Origin: Argonema antarcticum A004/B2
GTDB taxonomy: Bacteria > Cyanobacteriota > Cyanobacteriia > Cyanobacteriales > Aerosakkonemataceae
Direction: 5' to 3'
NCBI RefSeq assembly: GCF_023333585.1
Contig: NZ_JAIQZN010000004.1
Location: forward strand, 88,104 to 152,103
DNA: 64,000 nucleotides
Each line of letters opens with the position of its first letter. Position 1 is the first letter of the stretch. Of this stretch, positions 1-8,873 are shown one piece after another. A model generated the notes under the pieces. The model searched no databases, was not told the origin of the DNA, and was given only the letters and a program-made list of their open reading frames with translations. Both the position numbers and the translations under genes were made by a program.

Positions 1-1
1 T

Positions 2-1774
2 GCCGATCTGACCGTACCTGTTGAATCAAAAAACCTCACTCTCCGCATTACCGCCAGCGGTTCGGTAGTGCCAATTCAGACCGTTAACCTCAGTCCTAAA
101 ACAACTGGGCGTCTAGCCGAGTTGCGCGTAGAACAGGGAGACAAAGTAAAGCAAGGCCAAATTGTCGCTCGCATGGATGACGAGGATATCCAGGCTCAGA
201 TAGTGCAAGCTAAAGCTAAATTGGAGCAAGCCAAAGCTAACTTAGCCAAAGTACGTGCGGGAAATCGCCCGGAAGAGATTGCACAAACCAGAGCGCGTCT
301 GAGCCAATCTGAAGCCCAACTAGCCGAGGCACGTGCGGGGAGTCGTCCCGAAGAGATTGCACAAGCCAGAGCGCGTCTAGCCCAAAGTGAAGCCCAACTA
401 GCAGCCGCCCGTGCGGGGAGTCGTCCCGAAGAGATTGCACAAGCGAGATCTCGTCTAGCCCAAAGTGAAGCCCAACTAGCAGCCGCCCGTGCGGGGAGTC
501 GTCCCGAAGAGATTGCACAAGCGAGATCTCGTCTAGCCCAAGTCGAAGCCCAGCTGGCGTCGGTGCAAAGTGCTAATCCGCAACAAATTGCAGCAGCCAA
601 AGCTCAAGTAGAATCAGCCCAAGCACGGGTGGACTTGGCGAGGGAACGGGTTAATCGCTATCAGAGTTTGCAAAAGCAGGGCGCAATTGCTCGCGATCGC
701 TTGGATGAAGTCCTAACAGACTTCCGCACGACTACAGCGTCGCTGGATGAAGCCGAACGTCGTTTGGCGCAAGTCCAGAATGGCACTTCTCCAGCGGAAA
801 TTAACCAGCGACAAGCAGCTGTGGCAGAAGCGCGGCAAGCATTACAGCTGATGCAGAATGGCACGCGCAGAGAGGAAATTACCCAGCGAGAAGCAGCTGT
901 TAGAGAAGCGCGACAAGCATTACAGCTGATGCAGAATGGCACGCGCAGTGAGGAAATTACCCAGCGAGAAGCAGCTGTTAGAGAAGCGCAACAAGCATTA
1001 CAGCTGATGCAGAATGGTTCCCGCAGTGAGGAAATTGCCCAGCGAGAAGCGACTGTCAGAGAAGCCCAACAAGCCTTACAGCTGATGCAGAATGGCTCCC
1101 GCGTGGAGGATATCGCCCAAGCAGAAGCAAGCGTTAGAGAAGCTGTGGGTCGGTTGCAACAGGTTCAAGTCCAGCTGGAAGATACCATTATTCGAGCCCC
1201 CTTAGATGGTGTTGTAACGCAGAAATATGCCAATGTGGGCGCTTTCGTGACACCTACTACGTCGGGTTCAAATACCGCTTCGGCGACTTCCACTTCTATT
1301 GTCGCGATCGCAAAAGGTTTGGAAGTTCTGGCGAAAGTCCCGGAAGTGGATATCGGACAAATTAAAAAGGAACAGCCTGTTGAAATTGTGGCAGACGCCT
1401 ATTCAGATACGGTGTTTAAGGGTCGCGTGCGCCTGATTGCGCCGGAAGCTGTACTCGATCAAAACGTCACATCTTTCCAGGTCCGTGTCGCTCTTGATAC
1501 CGGACTTGACGAGTTGCGTTCTGGGATGAACGTGGATATGACGTTTTTGGGCAACGAGGTGAAAGGTGCCTTAATGGTGCCAACAGTGGCGATCGTCACC
1601 GAAAAGGGACAGACTGGTGTGAAAGTACCGGGTGAGTCGAAAAAATGCGAGTTTCGCGCTGTGACGATCGGGCCGACGATCGAAGACCAAACTCAGGTTC
1701 TGGATGGATTAAAAGAAAGCGATCGCGTCTTTGTTGAGTTGCCCAAAGAATGCCAACCAAAACCGGAAAGCTAG
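2..1774 (+). CDS. HlyD/MacA-type periplasmic adaptor subunit (5' partial)
   Basis: Membrane-fusion (adaptor) protein that would link the ABC permease and ATPase encoded downstream to an outer-membrane channel. The frame is open to the left edge, so the N-terminus is missing; GTG at 68 is only the first internal start-like codon. Counting from 68, the first lipoyl half lies near residues 5-50 and includes GDKVKQGQIVARMDD. A very long helical hairpin spans about 57-360. The second lipoyl half (DTIIRAPLDGVVTQ) begins near 371, followed by the beta-barrel and membrane-proximal region to the stop. Each hairpin arm is built from near-identical 26-residue repeats (see the repeat entries), so the protein is longer than a standard MacA of about 370 residues. 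Transported substrate unknown. Confidence 0.9.
   Translation, partial: ADLTVPVESKNLTLRITASGSVVPIQTVNLSPKTTGRLAELRVEQGDKVKQGQIVARMDDEDIQAQIVQAKAKLEQAKANLAKVRAGNRPEEIAQTRARLSQSEAQLAEARAGSRPEEIAQARARLAQSEAQLAAARAGSRPEEIAQARSRLAQSEAQLAAARAGSRPEEIAQARSRLAQVEAQLASVQSANPQQIAAAKAQVESAQARVDLARERVNRYQSLQKQGAIARDRLDEVLTDFRTTTASLDEAERRLAQVQNGTSPAEINQRQAAVAEARQALQLMQNGTRREEITQREAAVREARQALQLMQNGTRSEEITQREAAVREAQQALQLMQNGSRSEEIAQREATVREAQQALQLMQNGSRVEDIAQAEASVREAVGRLQQVQVQLEDTIIRAPLDGVVTQKYANVGAFVTPTTSGSNTASATSTSIVAIAKGLEVLAKVPEVDIGQIKKEQPVEIVADAYSDTVFKGRVRLIAPEAVLDQNVTSFQVRVALDTGLDELRSGMNVDMTFLGNEVKGALMVPTVAIVTEKGQTGVKVPGESKKCEFRAVTIGPTIEDQTQVLDGLKESDRVFVELPKECQPKPES
236..600 (+). repeat. 78-bp in-frame tandem repeats, first hairpin arm
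   Basis: About five copies of a 26-residue unit containing RPEEIAQAR and AQLAAARAGS. The middle copies are almost identical in DNA. Alanine, glutamine and glutamate content is typical of a coiled coil. The last copy (ANPQQIAAAKAQ) is diverged. Confidence 0.9.
767..1150 (+). repeat. 78-bp in-frame tandem repeats, second hairpin arm
   Basis: About five copies of a 26-residue unit containing ALQLMQNGTR and EEITQREAAVREA. Unit length and copy number match those of the first arm, although the two arms are different sequences. This is what equal-length antiparallel helices would require. Confidence 0.9.
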
Positions 1775-1777
1775 AAA

Positions 1778-2106
1778 AGTCAAAAGTCAAAAGTCAAAAG
1801 TCAAAAAGGGGGGAGTGGGAGAGTGGGAGAGTGGGAGAGTGGGAGAGTGGGAGAGTGGGAGAGTGGGAGAGTGGGAGAGAGAATGACAACTGACAACTGA
1901 CAACTGACAACTGACAACTGACAACTGACAACTGACAACTGACAACTGACAACTGACCACTGACAACTGACCACTGACAACTGACAACTGACCACTGACA
2001 ACTGACAACTGACCACTGACCACTGACCACTGACCACTGACCACTGACCACTGACCACTGACAACTGACAACTGACAACTGACAACTGACCACTGACCAC
2101 TGACCA
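1778..2106. repeat. Short tandem repeats (AAAAGTC, GTGGGAGA, TGACAAC/TGACCAC)
   Basis: Three consecutive arrays fill the gap between the adaptor and permease genes. The first (about 1778-1807) has unit AAAAGTC, 7 bp. The second (about 1811-1878) has unit GTGGGAGA, 8 bp. The third (1884-2106) has roughly 32 copies of the 7-bp units TGACAAC and TGACCAC. Heptamer arrays of this kind are known in filamentous cyanobacteria as STRRs. No spacers are present, so it is not CRISPR. Confidence 0.95.
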
Positions 2107-2121
2107 ATCCCAAATCGAAAG

Positions 2122-3336
2122 ATGGATATTTTAGAAAGCATTAAAATGGCTACCACAACATTGGTAGCTAACAAACTCCGTAGCAGCCTCACCATGTTGG
2201 GCATTATCATTGGCAATGCCTCAGTGATTGCAATGGTAGGAATTGGACAGGGTGCCCAGAAGTTGGCTTCCGAACAGTTTGAGTCTCTTGGCCCTAACGT
2301 TTTGTTTATCATTCCAGGCAATCAGAATGCTCAAAGGAACCGGGATGTTCCAAAGACTCTGGTGCTAGAAGATTCAGAAGCGATCGTCCGTCAAGTACCT
2401 TCCGTCGGCGGGGTGGCACCTCAAATCCAAACCCGACAATCTGTTACTTACAGCAACAAAAATACCAATACACAGATTATGGGTGTGACGCCAGAGTTTC
2501 TGCCAGTACGCAGCTTTAATGTTGCTAAAGGACGATTTTTTAGCAACCAAGATGTGAAGGGAAATACCCAGGTGGCTATTTTGGGGCCAGATGTAGTCAA
2601 AAAACTCTTTGGCAACAGCGACGCGATCGGCGAACGGGTAAGAATCAAAAATATTAGTTTTTTAGTTATCGGGGTGATGGAATCAAAAGGATCTTTCCTG
2701 GGAAGTAACCAGGATGATACTGTTTATATACCGCTGACAACAGCGGCTAACCGCATTATCGGGCGGACTTCTCCCTATGGTTTAGAAGTATCGTTTATCT
2801 CGGTTTCAGCTAAAGATGCAAATAGCATTGGGGCGGCTCAATTTCAAATATCTAACCTGCTGCGTCTGCGTCACAAAATTACTACTGAGGATGATTTTAC
2901 TGTCCGAACTCAGAAGGATGTTCTGACGATTGTCGGCACTATTAGTGGGGCGCTGACGTTGATGCTGGCTGCGATCGCAGGTATCTCGCTATTTGTGGGT
3001 GGTATTGGCGTTATGAATATTATGCTCGTCTCCGTTACCGAACGCACCCAGGAGATTGGATTGCGTAAGGCAATTGGCGCTACTCAGCAAGATATCCTCA
3101 TTCAGTTTATGATTGAGGCAATCATTTTGTCGGCTGCTGGTGGCATACTCGGCACTTTTATTGGCGTCGGCGGTATCATGTTAGTGGGTGCCGTGACTCC
3201 TTTGAAGGCAGGTATTTCGCCAGTTGCGATCGCTATTGCTGTGGGCGTTTCTGGTGGTATCGGTCTATTCTTTGGTGTTGTGCCAGCACGACGCGCTGCT
3301 CAACTCGATCCAATTGTCGCTTTGAGAAGCGCGTGA
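2122..3336 (+). CDS. MacB-type ABC transporter permease (MacB_PCD + FtsX)
   Basis: Membrane subunit of an efflux or mechanotransmission ABC transporter of the MacB/LolC/FtsX class, 404 residues. One membrane helix lies near residues 20-45 (LTMLGIIIGNASVIAMVGIG), followed by a periplasmic domain to about 270 and three C-terminal membrane helices. These include the conserved GGIGVMNIMLVSVTERTQEI junction near 295-315. The C-terminus ends with the family motif PARRAAQLDPIVALR. Unlike E. coli MacB, the ATPase is a separate protein, encoded downstream. The gene follows the adaptor gene after an STRR array and is presumably co-transcribed. Substrate unknown. Confidence 0.92.
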   Translation: MDILESIKMATTTLVANKLRSSLTMLGIIIGNASVIAMVGIGQGAQKLASEQFESLGPNVLFIIPGNQNAQRNRDVPKTLVLEDSEAIVRQVPSVGGVAPQIQTRQSVTYSNKNTNTQIMGVTPEFLPVRSFNVAKGRFFSNQDVKGNTQVAILGPDVVKKLFGNSDAIGERVRIKNISFLVIGVMESKGSFLGSNQDDTVYIPLTTAANRIIGRTSPYGLEVSFISVSAKDANSIGAAQFQISNLLRLRHKITTEDDFTVRTQKDVLTIVGTISGALTLMLAAIAGISLFVGGIGVMNIMLVSVTERTQEIGLRKAIGATQQDILIQFMIEAIILSAAGGILGTFIGVGGIMLVGAVTPLKAGISPVAIAIAVGVSGGIGLFFGVVPARRAAQLDPIVALRSA

Positions 3337-3448
3337 AGGGGAATTTAAAATTTAAGATGGCAAATTTCAAATCATTCAAATTTATTAAATTTGGAATCTT
3401 AAATTTTCAATGGTCTTTTATTCCTAATTTGATTGTTAAACATTAAAA

Positions 3449-4210
3449 ATGCAAAACCAACTCAGCACGGCATCCGAAGCACTCAGCACTGAATTTAAAC
3501 AAGTAATTATTCGCCTGGAAAACATTTCCAAAGTCTATGGCATGGGCGAAACTCTAGTTCATGCGATTCGGGATGCCAGTCTAACGGTGGAACAAGGCGA
3601 GTATTGCTCTATTATGGGGGCGTCTGGATCGGGTAAGTCTTCTGTTATGAATATTATCGGCTGTCTCGATCGGCCCACCAGCGGTCACTATTACCTCGAT
3701 CGCGTGGATGTGTCGCAACTGGGAGACTCCGAGTTAGCCCGCATTCGCAATATCAAGTTGGGATTTGTGTTCCAACAATTTCACCTCTTGGCGCAGTTGA
3801 GTGCTGTGGAAAATGTCATGCTACCGATGGTGTATGCGGGTGTTAAACCTGGGGAAAGACGCGATCGCGCTGTGGAAGCACTCACAAAGGTAGGATTAGC
3901 CAACAGACTCAACAATAAGCCAAATCAACTTTCTGGGGGACAGCAGCAACGGGTAGCGATCGCGCGTGCGATCGTCAACCGCCCCGTCTTACTATTAGCA
4001 GATGAACCAACAGGTGCTTTGGATTCCAAAACAACCCAGGAAGTAATGGACATCTTTACAGAATTCAATGAAAGCGGTATTACTATTGTGATGGTGACTC
4101 ACGAACCCGATGTAGCGCGTCAAACTCGTCGCATCGTTTGGTTCCGCGATGGCGAGGTTTTGCACTCCCATTTGAAGCCAGAGGATATTAACCAACTTGC
4201 CGTATCTTGA
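3449..4210 (+). CDS. MacB/LolD-type ABC transporter ATP-binding protein
   Basis: ATPase partner of the preceding permease, 253 residues. Walker A is GASGSGKSS at residues 57-65, the Q-loop is FVFQQFHLL near 106-114, the signature LSGGQQQR starts at 161, Walker B with [12 protein letters not shown] is at 181-192, and the switch histidine is in VTHEP. The family normally begins about where [12 protein letters not shown] starts (residue 20). The preceding residues [13 protein letters not shown] come from a CTCAGCAC-like repeat, so the N-terminal extension may be repeat-derived. The 112-bp gap upstream is AT-rich AAATTT-type repeat. Confidence 0.92.
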   Translation: MQNQLSTASEALSTEFKQVIIRLENISKVYGMGETLVHAIRDASLTVEQGEYCSIMGASGSGKSSVMNIIGCLDRPTSGHYYLDRVDVSQLGDSELARIRNIKLGFVFQQFHLLAQLSAVENVMLPMVYAGVKPGERRDRAVEALTKVGLANRLNNKPNQLSGGQQQRVAIARAIVNRPVLLLADEPTGALDSKTTQEVMDIFTEFNESGITIVMVTHEPDVARQTRRIVWFRDGEVLHSHLKPEDINQLAVS

Positions 4211-4369
4211 ATATTTTGCATTGCACATTTCGTTACTTTTATAACAAAATAACAGCAATATATAGAAAATCGATTCAGTAATCAGAATTGTGGGTAGAGG
4301 ATGCGATCGCTCAGAAGACCGTGACTTTTTTTTGCGATCGTATATTTTCGGATACCACTCGATCGGTGT

Positions 4370-4498
4370 TATAGCAACCGCTCTCGTCGGTTAGGGCAAC
4401 TCCAACTCTTACTTCTTTTCCAAATCCCTTACGGAGTAACCTTTTCCCTCTCCCCTCTCTCCTCAACGCTCGCCCCTAGCCCCTAGCCCCTAGCTATA
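4370..4498 (+). mobile_element. MITE-like repeat family 1, copy A (TATAGC ends)
   Basis: 129-bp element beginning TATAGCAACCG and ending CCCTAGCTATA. The termini are inverted TATAGC/GCTATA. A small hairpin lies near the left end (AACCG, 7-nt loop, CGGTT), followed by the conserved core GGCAACTCCAACT. CCCCTAG heptamers sit next to the right end. Other copies are at 10127-10258, 43297-43420, 53852-53942 and 56287-56472, with a partial copy at 62662. It encodes no protein. Confidence 0.8.
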
Positions 4499-4525
4499 AT
4501 ACAGCCGCAGTGCTAGAGCTTCACC

Positions 4526-4556
4526 GAACACCGATTCAGCAATCAAAAACCTAACC
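4526..4556 (+). repeat. 31-bp dispersed repeat, copy 1
   Basis: Begins GAACACCGATTCAGCAATC. It matches 13224-13254 with one mismatch seen by eye. Confidence 0.75.
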
Positions 4557-4629
4557 CCAAGGGGCAATGACCTAAAAGTCACGATAAAATGTTTAGATGG
4601 CTACGCGATTTGTGCAGATTCACCGCTAA

Positions 4630-5559
4630 TTATTCAGCCCCGGTTAAAGTCAACAGGCTCTCAAAAGTTTGGGAGAGGCGAGTCTGAAAACGCTGCCGAT
4701 GCTTCAGCTTCAAAAACGGGCGGCATATTTCAAGGATAGTGCTACTGTTATCTATAACTTCAACGGTACGCAAAGTATCAAGTTGTAGTTCCTTTTCTAC
4801 CATCAATTCGGAAATAGCAGTTGCACCTACACCATTCTCAACAACTGCTTTCACCATCTCCCCACTATTCAAAATTAAAATTATATTTAATTGGCTAAGA
4901 GCGATTCCCCAATTTTGCAATGCTTCTTCAAACCTTTGCTGGGTGCCAGAACCGGACTCTCGCATCACCCAATCTGTTGTGGTTAGTTCCGTTAAGGAAA
5001 TCTCTACACGCTCAAACCAAGGGTGAGATTTGCCAACAACAATTACTAAGCGATCGCTGCCCACGATTTCTTGCTCTAAAGTACTCTTAAGCGATGGGCT
5101 AACTACGCCTTCTACCAAACCCAAATCGAACTGTCCCGTCGCCGTTCCTACACAAATATCTTCTGTATTGGCGAGAGTGCAGTTAACAGAAATTTTGGGA
5201 TATCGCCGCTGAAACTCACCGAGTTTGTTGGGTAACCAGTAATTACCAATTGTCAGACTCGATCCCAATTTCAACTCACCACGTTGCAGATTGTTCAATT
5301 CCCGCAACCCGCGTTCGGTGAGGGTAACTTGGTCGAGAATTTTCTGCGCTTCCACTTGCAGCAACTTGCCAGCCTCAGTAATCTCGATGTGCCGACCGAT
5401 ACGATGGAACAGCTTGATTCCATATTCTTCCTCTAAGTTTTGGATCGCCGCACTGACCGCGGGTTGGGTAATGTACAGCGTTTCTGCCGCACGGGTAAAG
5501 TGGAGGTGTTCTGCGACAGCAAGAAAAACGCGCAACTGGTCGAGGGTCATTCCCGCCAT
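4630..5559 (-). CDS. LysR-family transcriptional regulator
   Basis: DNA-binding regulator of 309 residues. The N-terminal winged helix-turn-helix is LDQLRVFLAVAEHLHFTRAA followed by LYITQPAVSAAIQNLE (about residues 6-50), and LTxAG-like EITEAGKLL follows. A type-2 periplasmic-binding-like effector domain runs from about 90 to 295. The product resembles CysL/YeiE-type LysR proteins more than cyanobacterial RbcR, but the effector is not readable. The gene is divergent from the APC permease (5839), with a 279-bp AT-rich gap, and may regulate it, as many LysR genes do for divergent neighbours. Start could be the first ATG (5559) or the fourth codon (MTLDQL). Confidence 0.93.
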   Translation of the reverse strand: MAGMTLDQLRVFLAVAEHLHFTRAAETLYITQPAVSAAIQNLEEEYGIKLFHRIGRHIEITEAGKLLQVEAQKILDQVTLTERGLRELNNLQRGELKLGSSLTIGNYWLPNKLGEFQRRYPKISVNCTLANTEDICVGTATGQFDLGLVEGVVSPSLKSTLEQEIVGSDRLVIVVGKSHPWFERVEISLTELTTTDWVMRESGSGTQQRFEEALQNWGIALSQLNIILILNSGEMVKAVVENGVGATAISELMVEKELQLDTLRTVEVIDNSSTILEICRPFLKLKHRQRFQTRLSQTFESLLTLTGAE

Positions 5560-5838
5560 TTGAGGTGTCCGTGAAACTTGGTGTAAAAATGTTAATCACT
5601 TTAATTTATTAATATAACAAAAAAGAACATTTGATTCTATCGCTGAGGTTCCCTAAAGTAAAAACTAGCCTTTTGCACCGATTTGAAGTGAGGCAGTGCC
5701 TGCAAGTTCAATTCGAGCCGAAAAGCGATATGCAATACGCGATCGCTTAAAAGTGCAGGCTTTTTGGAGTCATTGTACCCGCCCCTTTGCGGAGTCGCTG
5801 TCCCCAAGCTTGGAAATCTGTAAGCGAGAAATTGCTGT

Positions 5839-7302
5839 ATGACCAGTGAAATACATCTAAATCAAAATCAGAGCGCTCACGGCTTAAAGCCAGAATGCCT
5901 GCCCTACAGGGAAGTCCTGGCGCAATCAATTGCCGTAATCGCACCCACGACAACACCAGCAGCGAATTTAGCCTTAATCTTTGCCGCTGCGGGAAACGGC
6001 ACCTGGCTGAGTTTCCTGATCGGCATGATTGGGCTAGTCTTTGTCAGCCTCAACATCAACCAATTCGCCCGCCGATCGGCTTCTCCAGGTTCCCTATATT
6101 CCTATATCGTTAAAGGTCTTGGCCCCACGGCTGGCGTCCTCTGCGGTTGGGCTTTGGTTCTGGCTTATTTGTTTACAGGGACGGCAACTCTGTGCGGTTT
6201 TGCCCACTTTGGCGCTATCTTGATAGGTCACATAGGCATCCATCCTTCCCCAATTACGATGTTAGCGATCGGCGCTGGCATAGCTTGGTATATGGCCTAC
6301 AAAGACATCAGCCTATCAGCGACGATGATGCTGCTGCTAGAAGGAGTATCTGTTGGCTTAATCCTAATTTTGGCGCTAATTGTTTGGGCTCAAAAAGGCT
6401 TCGCGCTGGATATGGCTCAAATTACCCTGCATGGAGCCACCCCAGGCGGAGTAGCGATGGGACTTGTCCTGGTTGTCTTCGGCTTCTCTGGTTTTGAAAG
6501 TGCCACGTCCTTGGGTGATGAGGCGAAAGACCCGCTCAAAACTATCCCTAAATCAGTAATTCAAAGCACTCTCCTGGCAGGTCTATTCTTCATTATGACC
6601 GCTTTTATTGTAGTGCTTGGTTTTAGCGGCCTTTCTGTTTCCCTTGCCGACACTGAAGAGCCTCTGACTGTTCTGGCGCAACAAGCGGGAGTAGGTTTAT
6701 TAGGAGAGCTAATTAGTATCAGCGCATTGCTCTCGTTCTTCGCTTGCGTTCTCGGCAGTATCAATCCGGCAGCCAGGATATTCTTCATGATGGCGCGTCA
6801 CGGTTTGTTTCACACTTCCGTCGGTGCAGCACATTCGTCAAACAGAACGCCCCACATTGCTGTCACTATGTCAGCGCTGATTATGTTTCTGGTGCCAGCT
6901 TCTCTGTGCTTATTTGGTGTCAAGCTGTTTGAGAGTATGGCCTACACGGGAACGATTTCTACCTACGGATTTTTGCTGGTATATATTTTGATTTCCATTG
7001 CAGCGCCAGTTTATCTGTATCGACTGAAAAAACTACAGCCATTAGATATCGTCTTTTCGGTTTTGGGAGTTGCTTTTATGCTGATCCCCGTTCTGGGTAC
7101 GCTAGGTATTCCCGGTAGCAATCTTTTCCCCGTTCCCGAATCTCCTTACAATGCGTTTCCTTTTCTGTTCTTGCTGTACTTAATTGCTGGTTGTGGATGG
7201 TTTATCATCCAGAAGCGTCGTTCTCCCAAAATGATCGGGAGAATGAAGCGATCGATTGATGCAATTCACGTCAGATTCGACGAAACCGATCGCCTTTTGT
7301 AG
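5839..7302 (+). CDS. APC-family amino acid permease
   Basis: Inner-membrane secondary transporter, 487 residues, with about 12 hydrophobic helices. The N-terminal cytoplasmic segment is followed by the APC first-helix signature around IAVIAPTTTPAANLALIFAA (about residues 32-51). The second helix is LSFLIGMIGLVFVSL. The motif GFSGFESATSLGDEAKDP (about residues 215-232) matches the APC helix 6-7 region. The C-terminus is a basic cytoplasmic tail. The specific amino acid or amine is not predictable. The gene diverges from the LysR gene and is followed at 52 bp by the first CadD-like gene, possibly in the same transcript. Confidence 0.88.
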   Translation: MTSEIHLNQNQSAHGLKPECLPYREVLAQSIAVIAPTTTPAANLALIFAAAGNGTWLSFLIGMIGLVFVSLNINQFARRSASPGSLYSYIVKGLGPTAGVLCGWALVLAYLFTGTATLCGFAHFGAILIGHIGIHPSPITMLAIGAGIAWYMAYKDISLSATMMLLLEGVSVGLILILALIVWAQKGFALDMAQITLHGATPGGVAMGLVLVVFGFSGFESATSLGDEAKDPLKTIPKSVIQSTLLAGLFFIMTAFIVVLGFSGLSVSLADTEEPLTVLAQQAGVGLLGELISISALLSFFACVLGSINPAARIFFMMARHGLFHTSVGAAHSSNRTPHIAVTMSALIMFLVPASLCLFGVKLFESMAYTGTISTYGFLLVYILISIAAPVYLYRLKKLQPLDIVFSVLGVAFMLIPVLGTLGIPGSNLFPVPESPYNAFPFLFLLYLIAGCGWFIIQKRRSPKMIGRMKRSIDAIHVRFDETDRLL

Positions 7303-7353
7303 GACTAATGAGTAATGGCTAATAATCGAGCGTGAAAACAAGGATTTTTCAAA

Positions 7354-8049
7354 ATGAGCGAGTTATTAACTGCAATTCCCACAGGCTTAGCGGCCTTTAC
7401 AGCCACCAACCTCGATGATATCGTTATCCTGCTGCTGTTTTTCTCCCAGGTAAATGCGGCGTTCCGTCATCGGCATATCGTTACCGGCCAGTATTTAGGT
7501 TTCGCGGCACTTGTCCTGGCTAGCCTTCCCGGTTTCTTTGGTGGTTTAATCCTACCAGACCGCTGGATTGGATTGCTTGGCTTGGTGCCAATTGCCATAG
7601 GGTTGGGTCGCTTGCTTAATCCAGAAAGCGATTCTGAGGATGAAGTCAAGTCAGAAACAGAGCAGTCTGACTATTCTGGAATTGCCAGTTTTCTTTCTCC
7701 CCAAGCTTACGGTGTGGCAGCTGTTACGTTTGCCAATGGTGGTGACAATATTGGCATCTACGTGCCGTTGTTTGCCAACAGTAGCTTAACGAGTCTTCTG
7801 GTAATCTTAAGCGTATTCTTTCTGCTGGTAGGAGTTTGGTGCTACACTGCTTACAAATTAACCGAACTGCCTGCTGTAGCTGACATCCTGACTCGTTACG
7901 GCAATACTCTTGTTCCTTTTGTTTTGATTGGTTTAGGCATTTTCATCGTGTTGGAAAATCACGCTTTGAATCCCCTAGCTTTAGTTGCTGCTAGTCTCTG
8001 TTTGATGGGGTTGGTTAAAAAGGGTGAGCGATCGCCTGAAAAAGCGTAA
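7354..8049 (+). CDS. CadD-like cadmium resistance transporter, copy 1
   Basis: Membrane protein of 231 residues from the CadD family (cadmium resistance, related to the LysE superfamily). The N-terminal helix carries TNLDDIVILLLFFSQVN. A second related motif, TFANGGDNIGIYVPLFA, follows a hydrophilic central loop (about residues 88-112). Both acidic motifs (LDD and GGDN) are diagnostic of the family. The central loop is the main difference from the paralogue that starts 27 bp downstream. Substrate could be Cd2+ or another cation. Confidence 0.88.
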   Translation: MSELLTAIPTGLAAFTATNLDDIVILLLFFSQVNAAFRHRHIVTGQYLGFAALVLASLPGFFGGLILPDRWIGLLGLVPIAIGLGRLLNPESDSEDEVKSETEQSDYSGIASFLSPQAYGVAAVTFANGGDNIGIYVPLFANSSLTSLLVILSVFFLLVGVWCYTAYKLTELPAVADILTRYGNTLVPFVLIGLGIFIVLENHALNPLALVAASLCLMGLVKKGERSPEKA

Positions 8050-8076
8050 AATTAAGTTGGCGATCGGCTCGACCTC

Positions 8077-8733
8077 ATGAATTGGCTTATAACGGCAATT
8101 ATTACAGGGATAACATCCTTTGCAGCGACAAACATTGATGATATTGTCATTTTGACGATCTTCTTCTCCCAGGTGGATGCTACCTTCCGCCGCAGGCATA
8201 TCGTTCTTGGTCAATATCTGGGTTTTACAGCGATCGTTATCGCCAGTCTGCCTGGTTTCTTTGGTGGCTTAATAGTGCCGAAAGCGTGGATTGGTATATT
8301 AGGGTTACTTCCCATTTTAATAGGGATCAGTCGCCTAGTGAATCGGGAAAATGATGAGGAAGTACAGGCAGTATCAAGTGAATTTAAGCACTCTAGATCC
8401 AATACATCTATGGTGTCAAAACTAGCTAGTTTTCTTTCTCCCCAAACTTATAACGTGGCAGCAGTAACATTGGCTAATGGGGGAGACAACATCGGCATTT
8501 ATGTGCCGTTGTTTGGCAACAGCAACCTTGATAGTTTGGCAGTAATTTTGGGCGTATTCTTTTTACTCATCGGAGTTTGGTGCTACATCGCTTACCTGCT
8601 AACCCGCCAGCCTGTTGTAGCTCGCGTTTTAACTCGCTACGGTAAAGCGATCGTTCCCTTTGTATTGATTGGCTTGGGAATTTTTATTCTCATAGAAAGC
8701 GGTACTTATCGGCTGCTACCCCAGTTTCAATAG
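8077..8733 (+). CDS. CadD-like cadmium resistance transporter, copy 2
   Basis: 218-residue paralogue of the preceding gene with the same motifs in the same places: TNIDDIVILTIFFSQVD near the N-terminus and TLANGGDNIGIYVPLFG around residue 135. The proteins are alike over their whole length, including RYGKAIVPFVLIGLGIFI at the C-terminus, so this is a tandem duplication. They may act separately or as a heteromeric pair. ATG start at 8077. Confidence 0.88.
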   Translation: MNWLITAIITGITSFAATNIDDIVILTIFFSQVDATFRRRHIVLGQYLGFTAIVIASLPGFFGGLIVPKAWIGILGLLPILIGISRLVNRENDEEVQAVSSEFKHSRSNTSMVSKLASFLSPQTYNVAAVTLANGGDNIGIYVPLFGNSNLDSLAVILGVFFLLIGVWCYIAYLLTRQPVVARVLTRYGKAIVPFVLIGLGIFILIESGTYRLLPQFQ

Positions 8734-8873
8734 CTACATAATTTATCGGAATGAAAAAGATAAAAGCAACAAATTAAATTTTTAGTGCTGCTCCCGACTT
8801 GACAAATTTACACTTAAGAATTAAATTTAAATTATCAAGTTAATTCCTGCAAAATTCGAGAAAGACAAAAGTT

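Larger units (their letters stand above)
4211..4629. other. Intergenic region between convergent genes, mostly dispersed repeats
   Basis: No gene is visible. It holds one family-1 MITE-like element (4370-4498), a 31-bp repeat shared with 13224-13254 (4526-4556), and AT-rich unique DNA. No clear rho-independent terminator was recognised for either flanking gene. Confidence 0.8.

Noticed and set aside
196..942. Open frames on the minus strand opposite the adaptor hairpin repeats
   Set aside because: They are mirror images of the 78-bp coding repeats; composition and lack of start signals show they are shadows.
1884..2106. CRISPR array
   Set aside because: Units are 7 bp and contiguous, with no spacers.
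1787..2321. Minus-strand frames rich in VVSGQLS or LSHSPT repeats
   Set aside because: Translation of heptamer and octamer arrays in all frames gives such peptides; no ribosome-binding site and no homology pattern.
3449..4210. The missing sulfate transporter ATPase CysA
   Set aside because: The protein is about 250 residues, of MacB/LolD type, and pairs with its own permease; CysA is about 340 residues with a C-terminal regulatory domain.
4630..5559. Identification as RbcR or CbbR
   Set aside because: The helix-turn-helix and effector sequences do not match the rbcL regulator pattern, and no carbon-fixation gene is adjacent.
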